DNA from: Truepera radiovictrix DSM 17093
GTDB taxonomy: Bacteria > Deinococcota > Deinococci > Deinococcales > Trueperaceae
Reading direction: 5' to 3'
Assembly: GCF_000092425.1 (NCBI RefSeq)
Contig: NC_014221.1
Coordinates: 1,059,001-1,123,000 of the forward strand
DNA length: 64,000 bases
Part shown: positions 1-9,883 of the stretch, piece by piece
Layout: the number at the start of each line of letters is the position of its first letter
Numbering within the stretch: position 1 is the stretch's first letter
Notes under the pieces: generated by a model
Seen by the model: the letters and a program-made list of their open reading frames with translations, nothing else
What the model was told of the DNA's origin: nothing
Databases searched by the model: none
Program-made: the position numbers and the translations under genes

Positions 1-1
1 G

Positions 2-661
2 CTCGCCAAGTTCGACGCCATTGCCGAGGTGTGGCGCTTTGACACCGTGACCGAGACCTGGTCGGCGCTGCCGGATCTGCCGCAGCCGCGCGGTGCGGGG
101 GCGCTCGAGCTCGTCGGGCGCACGCTGCACTTTTTCGGCGGCACCGGCACCGACCGCTACAGCTCGGTCGGTGACCACTGGACGCTGTCGTTAGATGACG
201 TCGAGCGGGGGGGCGGCGTGTGGCAGGTCGCGGCGCCCTTGCCGAACCCTCGCAACCACTTGGCAGCCGTTGTATTAGACGGCAAAATCTACGCCATCGG
301 CGGTCAACACGGCCACAACGAAACGCTCGTGACCCAGCGCGACGTGCACGTGTGGGACCCCGCGCAGCCGGACCGCTGGCAGCAGGTCGCGAGCCTCCCT
401 CATGGGGTAAGCCACGCCGGCAATACGGCGCTCGTGTACGGGGGTAAGATCTACCTCGTCGGGGGGGAGGTCGTGCGCTTTAGGTCGTCCGATGCGGTTC
501 TCGTCTACGACCCTGCGGCCGACCGCTGGAGCGCGACGACGCCCTTTCCGAGCGCCGAGCACTCGCTTTTGGGGGGCGTGATCGGGGACGCGTTGATCGT
601 CACGGGCGGCTCGGACTTAAGCACGCGCACCCTGCGCGGCGAGCTGAGCGCGACACCTTGA
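2..661 (+). CDS. Kelch-repeat protein, C-terminal part (5' end outside window)
   Basis: The frame is open from the first bases of the window, so the start lies upstream. About 219 residues are visible and carry several kelch repeats: paired glycines preceding a hydrophobic strand and a later Trp, as in IYAIGG, IYLVGG and LIVTGG, with VWDP and VYDP-type turns between them. Such repeats form blades of a beta-propeller like that of galactose oxidase or N-acetylneuraminate epimerase. No catalytic residues can be assigned from the fragment, so the substrate or partner is unknown. It ends with TGA and is followed 79 bp later by a co-directional exported protein gene. Confidence 0.8.
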   Translation, partial: LAKFDAIAEVWRFDTVTETWSALPDLPQPRGAGALELVGRTLHFFGGTGTDRYSSVGDHWTLSLDDVERGGGVWQVAAPLPNPRNHLAAVVLDGKIYAIGGQHGHNETLVTQRDVHVWDPAQPDRWQQVASLPHGVSHAGNTALVYGGKIYLVGGEVVRFRSSDAVLVYDPAADRWSATTPFPSAEHSLLGGVIGDALIVTGGSDLSTRTLRGELSATP

Positions 662-740
662 GCACGACACCTCGGGGCAGAGCTTGGCCCCGCACCACCG
701 CTTGGTGTAGCTGCGTCCCCTACGCCCTACCGGAGGATAG

Positions 741-1316
741 ATGACCCTGACTCGCCCCCTCGCTCTCCGCGCCCTTTGTTTCACCCTCGCGCTGCTTCTG
801 GCCGCTGCGTGGGGCGGGGGCGCCCGCGCTCAGGACCTCGGTGCCTCGCCGCTACTGGGCGCGGTCTCCCGCGTGCCACTCAGCCTGCAGCTCGGCGACG
901 AAAACCTGTTCGGGCCGCGCGTGGGTTTTCGGGTCGGCGGCTCGCTCTACCCCGTACCGCTCCTTGTGCAGCGCGAACTCAATGTAGACGCCTTTGCCGA
1001 CCTCACCTACACGCTGCGCGCGTCGGCAGGGGGGGCGCTGGCGCGCGCGACCGCCGCCCTCTACGCCGGTGCGGGGCCGCGTTACCGCCTGGTTAACTCC
1101 GCGCTGCTATTCGAGGAGGCGCCCGGCGCGTTCTGGGGGGTCGGTGGGGTGGCTGGCGCCGAGTTCCGCCTAGGCGCGCTCGGCTTTCCGCTCGCGAGCG
1201 CCTTTGCCGAAGCGGGGAGCGACTACGTTTGGCGGCAGGGCGAGGAGATCGCTTCGGGTCGCTTTAGCCCGCGGGTGCGCGTCGGGTTGGGGCTCCCCTT
1301 CGTCGGCGCTTTTTGA
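741..1316 (+). CDS. Exported, possibly outer-membrane, protein of unknown function
   Basis: This 191-residue protein begins with a clear signal peptide: basic MTLTRPLALR, a Leu/Ala-rich core, and a probable cleavage after ARAQ at about residue 31. The mature part alternates hydrophobic and polar residues, is rich in Gly, Ala, Tyr and Phe, and ends in an aromatic residue (Phe). That pattern resembles a small outer-membrane beta-barrel. The start is an ATG preceded by GGAGG four bases upstream. I do not recognise a family. The neighbouring isoprenoid genes give no clear functional hint. Confidence 0.6.
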   Translation: MTLTRPLALRALCFTLALLLAAAWGGGARAQDLGASPLLGAVSRVPLSLQLGDENLFGPRVGFRVGGSLYPVPLLVQRELNVDAFADLTYTLRASAGGALARATAALYAGAGPRYRLVNSALLFEEAPGAFWGVGGVAGAEFRLGALGFPLASAFAEAGSDYVWRQGEEIASGRFSPRVRVGLGLPFVGAF

Positions 1317-1383
1317 CGAGCGGCACGGAACGCTTGCGGTAAGCTCGCCGCGCGAAGCGCCCCCGGGGAGCGGCGACTGCGGT

Positions 1384-2001
1384 ATGGTAAGCGGCGTGCC
1401 CGAGACAGCTGCGCCGCCACAAAAACGCACGCGCACCCGCAAACGCATCGTCGTAGGCGTGTCGGGTGGCAGCGGGATGCTCTACGCGCTCGACCTCCTC
1501 CGGACGCTGCGGCCCTTGCCGGTCGAGACGCACCTCATCGTCACGGGTGGGGCCAAGCAGGTGATCCCCACCGAACTCTCGGAGACGCTCCACGACCTCG
1601 AGGGGCTCGCGGACGTCGTGCACAAAGACCGCGACCTCGGCGCGCCGGTCGCCTCGGGCTCCTTTCGCGCCGCGGGGATGGTGATCGTGCCGTGCAGCGC
1701 GGGGACGCTCGCCAAGGTCGCCCAGGGCCTGACCGACAACCTGGTCTCGAGGGCTGCGCACGTGACGCTCAAGGAGCGTAGGCCGCTGGTCCTGGTGGTG
1801 CGCGAAGCGCCCTTTTCGCGCCCCATGCTCCAGAACATGCTCCTGGCGCACGACGCGGGCGCCGCCGTCTTGCCCGCGTCGCCCGGGTTCTACCACCGGC
1901 CGCAGACCATTGGCGAGCTCGTCGCCACGGTCACGGCGCGCGCGCTCGACCTCCTCGGGGTCGACAACGACCACGCGCCGCGCTGGAAGGAGGGGGCGTG
2001 A
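1384..2001 (+). CDS. ubiX: Flavin prenyltransferase, UbiX family
   Basis: The 205-residue product has the UbiX flavoprotein layout: an N-terminal VGVSGGSGMLYA loop for FMN phosphate at about residues 27-38, the VPCSAGTLAKVAQG segment, and REAPFSRPML followed by PASPGFYHRP near the C-terminus. UbiX joins dimethylallyl phosphate to FMN to make prenylated FMN, the cofactor of UbiD decarboxylases. ATG 1384 is chosen because the longer frame would run far into the upstream gene. The stop overlaps the ispD start as GTGA. Lying beside MEP-pathway genes fits its need for a C5 prenyl donor, although no ubiD is seen in the window. Confidence 0.9.
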   Translation: MVSGVPETAAPPQKRTRTRKRIVVGVSGGSGMLYALDLLRTLRPLPVETHLIVTGGAKQVIPTELSETLHDLEGLADVVHKDRDLGAPVASGSFRAAGMVIVPCSAGTLAKVAQGLTDNLVSRAAHVTLKERRPLVLVVREAPFSRPMLQNMLLAHDAGAAVLPASPGFYHRPQTIGELVATVTARALDLLGVDNDHAPRWKEGA

Positions 2002-2663
2002 GCGTCGCCGCGCTCATCCCCGCCGCCGGGTCGGGGGTGCGCTTGGGGCAGGGCCCCAAAGCGTGGGTGACGCTCGCGGGGGAGAGCCTTCTCAGCCGCG
2101 CCGTGGCGGCCTTTGAGGGGTGCGTCGACGAGGTGTGGGTGGGGGTCGCCCCGGCGCTAAGCGCGCGCGCCGAAGAGGAGCTTTCGGGGCGCGCCCGCGT
2201 GGTGTGCGGTGGCGCGACGCGGCAGGAGAGCGTCTACAACCTCCTGCGGGCCGCGCAGGCCGAGGTCGTGCTCGTTCACGACGCAGCGCGGCCTTTCCTG
2301 GAGGCGGCCGTGATCGAGCGCGTCGTCGCGGCGGTGAGGGCGCACGGCGCCGCCTCGGTGGTGACCGCCGTCGCCGACTCGCTCATCGAGGCCGCCTCGG
2401 GGCGGGTCGTCGACCGCGCCCCGCTGCGGGCGGTGCAGACGCCGCAGGGCTTTCGCCGCGAGCTCCTCTTGGCCGCTCACGAGCGCGCCAGAGAGCGGGC
2501 GCTCGAGGCCACCGACGACGCCGCGTTGGTCCGCGCCCTCGGGCACCCCGTCGCGCTCGTCGAGGGGAGCAGCTGGCTCTTTAAGGTCACCACCCCCGCC
2601 GACCTCGAGCTCGCCCGCGCGCTCGCCCCCTTGTGGGACGCCCGCTTGAGCGGGCCGAAGTGA
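1998..2663 (+). CDS. ispD: 2-C-methyl-D-erythritol 4-phosphate cytidylyltransferase
   Basis: IspD transfers CMP from CTP to methylerythritol phosphate, the third step of the MEP isoprenoid pathway. The 221-residue protein has the nucleotide-binding start IPAAGSGVRLGQGPKAW (residues 7-23), the HDAARPF motif, VQTPQGF and TDDAALV, all IspD hallmarks, and normal length. GTG 1998 overlaps the ubiX stop by four bases, and the stop overlaps the ispE start in the same way, so the three genes are probably translationally coupled. The usual middle partner ispF is not adjacent. Confidence 0.95.
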   Translation: MSVAALIPAAGSGVRLGQGPKAWVTLAGESLLSRAVAAFEGCVDEVWVGVAPALSARAEEELSGRARVVCGGATRQESVYNLLRAAQAEVVLVHDAARPFLEAAVIERVVAAVRAHGAASVVTAVADSLIEAASGRVVDRAPLRAVQTPQGFRRELLLAAHERARERALEATDDAALVRALGHPVALVEGSSWLFKVTTPADLELARALAPLWDARLSGPK

Positions 2664-3487
2664 CGGTGCAGCTCACCGCCCACGCCAAGGTCAACCTCGG
2701 GCTCTCGCTCCTGGGGCGGCGCGGCGACGGTTTTCACGAGATCGACACCGTGATGGTTCGCCTCGACCTCGGCGACCAGCTCACCGTCGCTCTGGGCGCG
2801 CCGGGGGTGCGGCTGCGCGTCGCGGGTGCGGAGCTCGGCATTCCGCCGGAGGAGAACCTCGTCTACCGCGCCGCGGAAGCCTATCTGGGGGCGTGCTCGA
2901 GCGCGTGCGGGGTCGACCTCACCCTCGTCAAACACCTCCCCGCCGCCGCTGGGCTCGGGGGCGGTTCGTCGGACGCGGGCGCGACGCTGCGGGCGCTCGC
3001 GCAGTTGCGCCCCGCCGCGGTCGACCTCGCTGCGCTCGCCGCCGCGCTCGGCTCGGACGTGCCCTTTTTCGCCCGCGACCTGCCGGCGGCGCGCGCGACG
3101 GGGCGCGGCGAGGTGCTGACGCCGCTCGAGCTCCCCCCGCTGCACCTGGTGCTCGCGAACCCCGGCGTGGCGGTGAGCGCCCGCGACGCCTACGGCTACG
3201 TCGCGCGTTACGGCGGCCCGCTCGACGTCCCCGCACTGGTAGCGGGGTTGGCGCGCTACGAGCCGGACTACCCCAACGACCTCGAGCCCGGCGTCATCGC
3301 GCGTGTGCCGGTCGTCGGGGAGGTGCTCGCGGCGCTTCGGGGGGCAGGGCTACGAGGCGTGCGGATGTCGGGGTCGGGTTCGACGTGTTTTGGCCTCGCT
3401 ACGAGCGCGGCGGCGGCGGCGCGCGCCGCCGCCGACCTCGCGCGCGCCCATCCGGCGTGGTGGGTGCGCGCCGCCAAGACCGGCTAA
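2660..3487 (+). CDS. ispE: 4-diphosphocytidyl-2-C-methyl-D-erythritol kinase
   Basis: IspE phosphorylates the 2-hydroxyl of CDP-methylerythritol with ATP. The GHMP-kinase signatures are present: AHAKVNLGLSLLGRRGDGFH at the N-terminus, the glycine-rich ATP loop PAAAGLGGGSSDAGA near residue 95, and a C-terminal MSGSGSTCFGL. GTG 2660 is preferred to a GTG at 2633 because it overlaps the ispD stop as GTGA, exactly as ispD overlaps ubiX, and gives the expected N-terminus of about 275 residues in total. Confidence 0.93.
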   Translation: MTVQLTAHAKVNLGLSLLGRRGDGFHEIDTVMVRLDLGDQLTVALGAPGVRLRVAGAELGIPPEENLVYRAAEAYLGACSSACGVDLTLVKHLPAAAGLGGGSSDAGATLRALAQLRPAAVDLAALAAALGSDVPFFARDLPAARATGRGEVLTPLELPPLHLVLANPGVAVSARDAYGYVARYGGPLDVPALVAGLARYEPDYPNDLEPGVIARVPVVGEVLAALRGAGLRGVRMSGSGSTCFGLATSAAAAARAAADLARAHPAWWVRAAKTG

Positions 3488-3490
3488 GCG

Positions 3491-3766
3491 CTACGGGCGG
3501 TCGGCGTGCCCCAGGTCGCGCTCGGGGTCGATGCGGTCGCGCACGAGCTGCTTGAGCTCCTTCGCCTCGGGAAAGCCGCCTTGCGCCTTGCGGTCCCACA
3601 CGAGCGTGCCATCGACGCGCACCTGAAAGACGCCGCCGGTGCCCGGGACGAGTGCGACCTCGCCGAGGTCGCCCCCAAAGGTGCTCAGCAGCTCCTGGGC
3701 GTACCAACCGGCCCGCAGAAACCAGCGGCACTGCATGCAGAAGAGGATTTCGACGCGAGGGTGCAT
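3491..3766 (-). CDS. SelW/Rdx-family redox protein with CxxC motif
   Basis: This 91-residue protein begins with a beta strand (VEILFC) and a CMQC redox motif at about residues 10-13, followed by a helix (AGWYAQELLSTFGGDLGEVALVPGTGG) and a VFQVRVDGTLVWDRK strand pair. This is the thioredoxin-like layout of the SelT/SelW/SelH (Rdx) family, in the Cys form rather than selenocysteine. Family members are small thiol-redox proteins without a settled substrate. ATG 3766 and an adjacent GTG 3769 are both possible starts. The gene is convergent with ispE, with only three bases between the stops. Confidence 0.8.
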   Translation of the reverse strand: MHPRVEILFCMQCRWFLRAGWYAQELLSTFGGDLGEVALVPGTGGVFQVRVDGTLVWDRKAQGGFPEAKELKQLVRDRIDPERDLGHADRP

Positions 3767-3823
3767 CACACTACCGTAGAGCTTTCTGAGCGGGATGGCT
3801 TCTTCTTGCAGTACATAGGACGC

Positions 3824-4010
3824 TTAGGGCTCTGGAACCGCGAGATCTCGACAGATTTTACAGGTCAGCAAGTCGTTAGACCTCGCGGTGCCTCGGTACC
3901 GCGGAGCTTCCGCCTGCTTTACGGTTGACGTAGACGGCGCAGCTGCTCCCTTCGCGCAAACGTTCGCAGCCTTGCGTTTCCAGATACTCGATGAGGTCAC
4001 GAGGCGTCAG
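3824..4010 (-). pseudogene. hicA: HicA-like mRNA interferase, frameshifted
   Basis: Directly after hicB on the same strand, a frame starts by overlapping the hicB stop (CTG at 4010-4008, an unusual start). It encodes a HicA-like sequence: TPRDLIEYLETQGC, then REGSSCAVYVNRKAGGSSA and VPRHREV, with the expected small basic fold. At 3876-3878 this frame meets TAA. Moving by one base restores NDLLTCKICRDLAVPEP and ends at TAA 3824-3826, the C-terminal pattern of the HicA subfamily with a KICRDL tail. One extra base near 3876-3881 therefore breaks the gene, unless it is a sequencing error. The usual catalytic His position is occupied by Cys in SSCAVYV. Confidence 0.7.
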
Positions 4011-4222
4011 GCAGACAGCGCGAAAGCCTCGAGCTTTTCCTCTGCGAGGAGGCGGTTAGCTTCCAAAACGAGCGCGACGGCTTTCTGTAGCTTCGTCCTG
4101 GCTGCTTCCAAAGTCGCACCTTGGGTGTGCGCGCCTGGCAGTTCCGCGACGAAAGTGACACAGCCCGCTTGAACCTTTTGAAAGACGGCGGTGAGTCGGG
4201 GGGCAGGTCTGTTACCTGTCAT
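4007..4222 (-). CDS. hicB: HicB-family antitoxin
   Basis: This 71-residue protein matches the HicB partial RNase H-like fold: a strand LTAVFQK, then CVTFVAELPGAHTQGATLEAARTKLQKAVALVLEANRLLAEE, where the ELPGAHTQGATLEEA-type turn is the family signature. HicB proteins bind and neutralise HicA and repress their own operon. No clear C-terminal DNA-binding domain is visible. ATG 4222 has GGAGG six bases upstream. The order antitoxin then toxin, with overlapping ends, is typical. Its partner hicA appears broken, so this may now be an orphan antitoxin. Confidence 0.75.
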   Translation of the reverse strand: MTGNRPAPRLTAVFQKVQAGCVTFVAELPGAHTQGATLEAARTKLQKAVALVLEANRLLAEEKLEAFALSA

Positions 4223-4282
4223 ACAACCTCCACAAGGTGGCTTTTCCAAGTCGAGGCGCCGCTCACCACCTTAGTCCGTCAG

Positions 4283-5974
<1,692 letters not shown>

Positions 5975-6079
5975 GGGGCCTCCGGGGGTAAGCCGCGCGC
6001 TGGGGCGCAGCGTTTAAGGTTCCAGTTTACCGGAGCCCCCCTGCGCGGCGAAAGCTAGAGGGGGCCCGCGCGGCGGCAG

Positions 6080-6085
6080 TAGGAT
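6080..6085 (+). promoter_or_regulatory. -10-like box TAGGAT six bases before the galT ATG
   Basis: TAGGAT fits TANNNT and ends six bases before the galT start, with no Shine-Dalgarno sequence between. This is the arrangement of leaderless promoters described in Deinococcus. No convincing -35 element is seen. It recurs before five other genes in the window. Confidence 0.45.
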
Positions 6086-6091
6086 AACCCC

Positions 6092-7141
6092 ATGGACCGC
6101 GCCACCCCCCCCAACGTCCCCCATCGCCGCCTCAATGCGCTCACGGGCAGGTACGTGCTCGTCTCCCCACACCGCACGCAGCGCCCGTGGCAGGGCAAGG
6201 TCGAGGCGCCAGTGCGCGAGACGCGCCCCACCTATGACCCGACGTGCTACCTCTGCCCCGGAAACGCGCGCGCGGGCGGCGTCCGCAACCCGCCCTACGA
6301 GAGCACGTTCGTCTTCGTCAACGACTTCGCAGCGCTGCTGCCCGACCCGCCCGCGTTAGAACCCCCTACGGGGGATCCTATCTTGCAGTGGGAGCCCGTC
6401 CGCGGTGAAAGCCGCGTGATCTGCTTTTCGCCGCGTCACGACCTGACGCTAGCGGAGATGGACCACGCGGCGCTGTGCGAGGTGGTCGCGCTGTGGGTGG
6501 AGCAGCTCGGGGAGTTGGGTGAGCGTTACCGCTGGGTGCAGATCTTCGAATCCAAGGGGGCCATCGTGGGGGCGTCGAACCCGCACCCGCACGGCCAGAT
6601 CTGGGCGAGCGACTTCTTGCCCAACGAGGCGCGCGCCGAGGACGCGCAGCAGCGCCGTTACTGGGAGGCGCACGGCCGGCCGCTCTTGGTGGACTACGCG
6701 GCGCTCGAGCGCGGCGGGGAGCGGGCCGTGGTCGAAAACGCGCACTGGCTGGTGGTCGTACCCTTCTGGGCGTACTGGCCCTTTGAGACGCTCGTCCTCC
6801 CCAAGCGCCACGTGCTCCGTTTGACCGACCTGACGGACGAGGAGCGGGGCGCGCTCGCCGACATTTTGAAGCGGATGCTCGTGCGCTTCGACAACCTCTT
6901 TGAGACCTCGTTTCCCTACCTCTCGGGGTGGCACGGGGCGCCGACGGGGGCAGGCTACGACGAAGACGTGCGCCACTGGCAGCTGCACGCGCACTTCTAC
7001 CCGCCGCTGTTGCGCTCGGCCAGCGTGCAGAAGTTCGTCGCCTCGTACGAGTGGCTCGCCGAGGCGCAGCGCGACCTCTCGGCCGAGGCGGCGGCCGCGC
7101 GGCTGCGCGAGCTGCCTGAGAGGCACTACCGCGCGCGGTAG
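6092..7141 (+). CDS. galT: Galactose-1-phosphate uridylyltransferase
   Basis: GalT exchanges UMP between UDP-glucose and galactose-1-phosphate in the Leloir pathway. The 349-residue protein has the zinc-ligand CYLCPGN near residue 53, the catalytic HPHGQ in [11 protein letters not shown] near residue 165 (the second His is the nucleophile), and later WHGAPTG and [11 protein letters not shown] segments that match family zinc and substrate sites. Length is normal. The gene stands alone, divergent from ilvD. No galK or galE is nearby. Confidence 0.95.
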   Translation: MDRATPPNVPHRRLNALTGRYVLVSPHRTQRPWQGKVEAPVRETRPTYDPTCYLCPGNARAGGVRNPPYESTFVFVNDFAALLPDPPALEPPTGDPILQWEPVRGESRVICFSPRHDLTLAEMDHAALCEVVALWVEQLGELGERYRWVQIFESKGAIVGASNPHPHGQIWASDFLPNEARAEDAQQRRYWEAHGRPLLVDYAALERGGERAVVENAHWLVVVPFWAYWPFETLVLPKRHVLRLTDLTDEERGALADILKRMLVRFDNLFETSFPYLSGWHGAPTGAGYDEDVRHWQLHAHFYPPLLRSASVQKFVASYEWLAEAQRDLSAEAAAARLRELPERHYRAR

Positions 7142-7173
7142 CCGGCGGGGTCAGGGGCGCGGGGCCTGCGGCT

Positions 7174-7202
7174 GGTCACGGGCTACGAGCCTGGCCGTGA
7201 CC
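7174..7202. terminator. Hairpin between convergent galT and PKD lipoprotein genes
   Basis: GGTCACGG at 7174-7181 pairs perfectly with CCGTGACC at 7195-7202, and a smaller GGCT/AGCC helix can form inside. It lies between convergent stops and could act as a bidirectional transcript end. There is no T-run directly after it on either strand. Confidence 0.4.
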
Positions 7203-7228
7203 GCGTTGAATGACACTTGAGGTTTAAT

Positions 7229-7645
7229 TTAAAGGCCGTCTTCCTCGACGATGACGGTGACTTCGTCAAAAGCGTCGAGCTCGCCGTCGGAGACGGTCAC
7301 CTCGACGAGGTATTCACCTGGGTTCTCGAAGGTGTGCCGCTCGACGGGTCCCCCCGTAAAGCTGCGACCTTCGATCACCCACAAGTAGGTGAGCGGCGCC
7401 CCCTCCGGGTCGGTGGCGTTGGCGCGGAGTTCGACCTCTAGGGGGGCGGGGCCGATGTCGGGGAGGGCGACGAGGTTGACCTCGGGTCGCAGGTTGATCG
7501 GCTCGGGCTCGGGGGGTGGGGTGCGCTGGCACGCCCCCAAGAGCGCGGTGGCGATCGCCGCCCCCAAGATGTACCGCCCCCGCGCCGCGCTCTCGGGGGC
7601 ACGGCGCGCCCCGTGCGCGCGTGACGTGTCACGTGGTCTTACCAT
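7229..7645 (-). CDS. PKD-domain lipoprotein
   Basis: The 138-residue protein has an N-terminal basic stretch, a short hydrophobic segment and a lipobox LLGAC at about residues 33-37, so Cys would be lipidated. A Pro-rich spacer follows, then a single PKD-like immunoglobulin fold: VNLVALPDIGPAPLEVEL, ATDPEGAPLTYLW, HTFENPGEYLVEVTVSD. PKD domains usually mediate protein or carbohydrate contact at the cell surface. ATG 7645 is preferred to GTG 7648 because AAGGAG lies six bases before it. Binding partner unknown. Confidence 0.75.
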   Translation of the reverse strand: MVRPRDTSRAHGARRAPESAARGRYILGAAIATALLGACQRTPPPEPEPINLRPEVNLVALPDIGPAPLEVELRANATDPEGAPLTYLWVIEGRSFTGGPVERHTFENPGEYLVEVTVSDGELDAFDEVTVIVEEDGL

Positions 7646-7741
7646 CACTAGCTCCTTCTACTCAGCTTACCGCGTAGGGCTGCAAGTGGTGCTTTGGCAT
7701 CTGGCCTCGGGGCAAGCACAGTGCAAGCGCGCGACCCCAAC

Positions 7742-7783
7742 TTGCATAAAGACAAGGGGGTGTGTTTAGCTTATAGACACCGT
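7742..7783 (+). promoter_or_regulatory. Possible promoter and operator upstream of the DeoR gene
   Basis: TTGCAT at 7742-7747 could be a -35 box, with TTTAGC or TTAGCT 17-18 bases later as a weak -10. An inverted repeat, GGTGT at 7759-7763 and ACACC at 7777-7781, straddles that -10. This would suit autoregulation by the DeoR protein, but only as inference. Confidence 0.3.
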
Positions 7784-7865
7784 GAGAGTTGGGCGGCGCG
7801 CTTAAGAGGGCCTAGCCCAGGGTCGTCGCAAGCGCCACTGGACGCGCTCATGCGAGGGGGGAGAG

Positions 7866-8633
7866 GTGCTGGCGGCGGAGCGCCACCGAGTGATACTCGA
7901 CAGATTGGGCGAGGAGGGCGTGATTACAACGGCGGCGATCGCACAGGCTTTGGGAGTGTCCGAAATGACGATTCGGCGCGACCTCGCCGACTTAGAGCGC
8001 CGCGGTCTGCTGCGGCGCGTGCACGGCGGCGCTCAAGCGGCGCCCGGCGCCGAGATCCCCCCTTACGGTCAGCGGTCGCGGCGGCAACCCGCGGCCAAGC
8101 AGCAGGTCGGGGCGCGCGCCGCTGCGCTCGTGCGGGATGGTGAAACGCTCTTTCTGGACGCGGGGACGACCTGCATGGAGGTCGCGCGGGCCTGCAAAGA
8201 CCGTTCGCTAAAAGGGCTTCACGTCCTGACGCACGCCGTGAATATCGCGGCGGAGCTTGCGGGGCAGCCGGGCGTCACCGTTATCCAACTCGGCGGCGAG
8301 GTGATCGGCAGGACGTACGCCGCTACCGGGCCGATGACGGTGTCGGCCATCGAGCAGTTTTCGTTTGACCGCGCCTTCGTGTCGGCGCAGGGGGTGCACC
8401 CCAAGTTCGGACTCACCTGTAGCAGCCTGCTCGAGGTCGAGATCAAGCGCGCGGTGCTACGGCGTTCACGCTACAACGCGCTGGTGGTGGACTCGAGCAA
8501 GTGGAGCCGCCAAGCGATGATCCGCTTTGCCGCGCTCGGCGAGCTGCAGGCGGTGGTGAGCGACGCGGGTCTCCCCGAAGAGGCGCGGCGCTCACTAGAA
8601 GGTGCCGGGGTGGAGGTCTTTGTGCCGCCATGA
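7866..8633 (+). CDS. DeoR-family transcriptional regulator of the pentose operon
   Basis: The 255-residue protein has an N-terminal DeoR winged helix-turn-helix (HRVILDRLGEEGVITTAAIAQALGVSEMTIRRDLADLERRGLLRRVHGGA, residues about 6-56) and a C-terminal DeoRC sensor domain with the sugar-phosphate loop LDAGTTCMEVARAC near residue 98. DeoR proteins typically repress sugar operons until a phosphorylated intermediate binds. It is the first gene of the ABC importer and kinase cluster, so xylulose-5-phosphate or a related phosphosugar is a reasonable inducer, by inference. Start GTG 7866 has a GGGGAGAG tract just upstream. Confidence 0.88.
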   Translation: MLAAERHRVILDRLGEEGVITTAAIAQALGVSEMTIRRDLADLERRGLLRRVHGGAQAAPGAEIPPYGQRSRRQPAAKQQVGARAAALVRDGETLFLDAGTTCMEVARACKDRSLKGLHVLTHAVNIAAELAGQPGVTVIQLGGEVIGRTYAATGPMTVSAIEQFSFDRAFVSAQGVHPKFGLTCSSLLEVEIKRAVLRRSRYNALVVDSSKWSRQAMIRFAALGELQAVVSDAGLPEEARRSLEGAGVEVFVPP

Positions 8634-8772
8634 AGGCAGCCTTGGTGCAAGGCCGTGGCGCTGGCTTGGCCCGCGCCTTTCGTCCCCACCCTACGCGAAC
8701 GCTCTGCTAAGTGTGCTCGACTCCACCAGGGGTGAGCGCTCAAAACACGTGAATCTCACGAGGAGGCCTACC

Positions 8773-9705
8773 GTGCGCAACCAGACCCTCGCCCTACTCG
8801 CCGCTGGCGCCCTGATGGGCGCGGCCTCGGCGCAAGAACTCACCTCCGTCGGCGTGAGCGTCGGCGACCTCGCCAACCCCTTTTTCGTGCAGATCGGCGC
8901 CGGCGCGACCGCGAAAGCGCGCGAGCTCGGCGGCGAGAACGTTCAGGTCACGGTGGTCTCCGGCAACTACGACCTCAACACCCAAACGAGCCAGATCGAC
9001 AACTTCATCGCTGCCGGGGTCGACCTCATCTTGCTCAACGCCGTCGACTTCGAGGGCATTGCCCCGGCGGTGCGCCGCGCCAAAGAGGCGGGCATCGTGG
9101 TGATCGCCGTCGACGTCGGCGCCGAAGGGGGGGTCGACGCGACGGTGACCTCGAACAACGTGCAGGCGGGCGAGCAGGCCTGTCAGTACATCGTCGACCG
9201 GCTCGGCGGCGAGGGCAACGTGGTCATCATCAACGGTCCGCCGGTGACGGCGGTGATCGACCGCGTCGAGGGGTGCAAGTCGGTGTTCGCCGAGCACCCC
9301 GGCATCACCATCTTGTCGGACAGCCAAAACGCCGGTGGGAGCCGCGACGGCGGCCTCAACGTCATGAGCAACCTGCTCACCTCGTTCCCGGACATCGACG
9401 CCGTGTTCGCCATCAACGACCCTACCGGCATCGGGGCTGACCTCGCCGCGCGCCAGGCGCAGCGCACGGACTTCTTTATCGTCGGCGTCGACGGCGCGCC
9501 CGACGCCGAGGTGGCGCTCGCCGACGAGAACAGCCTGTTCGTCGCGAGCGCGGCGCAAGACCCCTTCGCCATGGCTGAACGCGCAGTCGAGATCGGCTAC
9601 GAGATCCTGCAGGGCAACGCGCCGGAGGAGGAGACGATCCTTATCCCGACGGAGCTGATCACCCGCGACAACCTCGACACCTACGAGGGATGGACGACCG
9701 AGTAG
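8773..9705 (+). CDS. Sugar ABC transporter substrate-binding protein, ribose-binding type
   Basis: The 310-residue protein has a signal peptide (MRNQTLALLAAGALMGAASA, cleavage before QE) and a Peripla_BP_4 fold like RbsB: NPFFVQIGAGATAKARELGG near the N-terminus, then IDNFIAAGVDLILLNAVD, and the hinge-side FIVGVDGAPDAEVAL. It would capture a pentose or similar sugar in the periplasm and deliver it to the permease encoded downstream. GTG 8773 is chosen because AGGAGG lies six bases before it and it yields a proper signal peptide; a longer in-frame start at 8602 lies inside deoR. Confidence 0.9.
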   Translation: MRNQTLALLAAGALMGAASAQELTSVGVSVGDLANPFFVQIGAGATAKARELGGENVQVTVVSGNYDLNTQTSQIDNFIAAGVDLILLNAVDFEGIAPAVRRAKEAGIVVIAVDVGAEGGVDATVTSNNVQAGEQACQYIVDRLGGEGNVVIINGPPVTAVIDRVEGCKSVFAEHPGITILSDSQNAGGSRDGGLNVMSNLLTSFPDIDAVFAINDPTGIGADLAARQAQRTDFFIVGVDGAPDAEVALADENSLFVASAAQDPFAMAERAVEIGYEILQGNAPEEETILIPTELITRDNLDTYEGWTTE

Positions 9706-9800
9706 GCGAATAGGGGTCGGCGCGTAAGTGGGTGGAAGCTCCAGGGCGCGCAGCGCGACGATATGAGCGGTTTGGGGGCCCGCGCGGATGGGCGCCCCGA

Positions 9801-9827
9801 AGCCTGCAGAGTGCTCCTCTGCAGGCT
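9801..9827 (+). promoter_or_regulatory. Perfect stem-loop between binding-protein and ATPase genes
   Basis: An 11-bp perfect stem (AGCCTGCAGAG with CTCTGCAGGCT, 9801-9811 and 9817-9827) closes a five-base loop. No T-run follows. Stem-loops at this place in binding-protein operons often block 3' exonucleases so that the binding-protein message outlasts that of the membrane parts. Confidence 0.6.
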
Positions 9828-9883
9828 CGCGCTTGCGCGTCCACACAGGTGTGTAACGTAAGTCCGTACGAAAGGCGTAGGCT

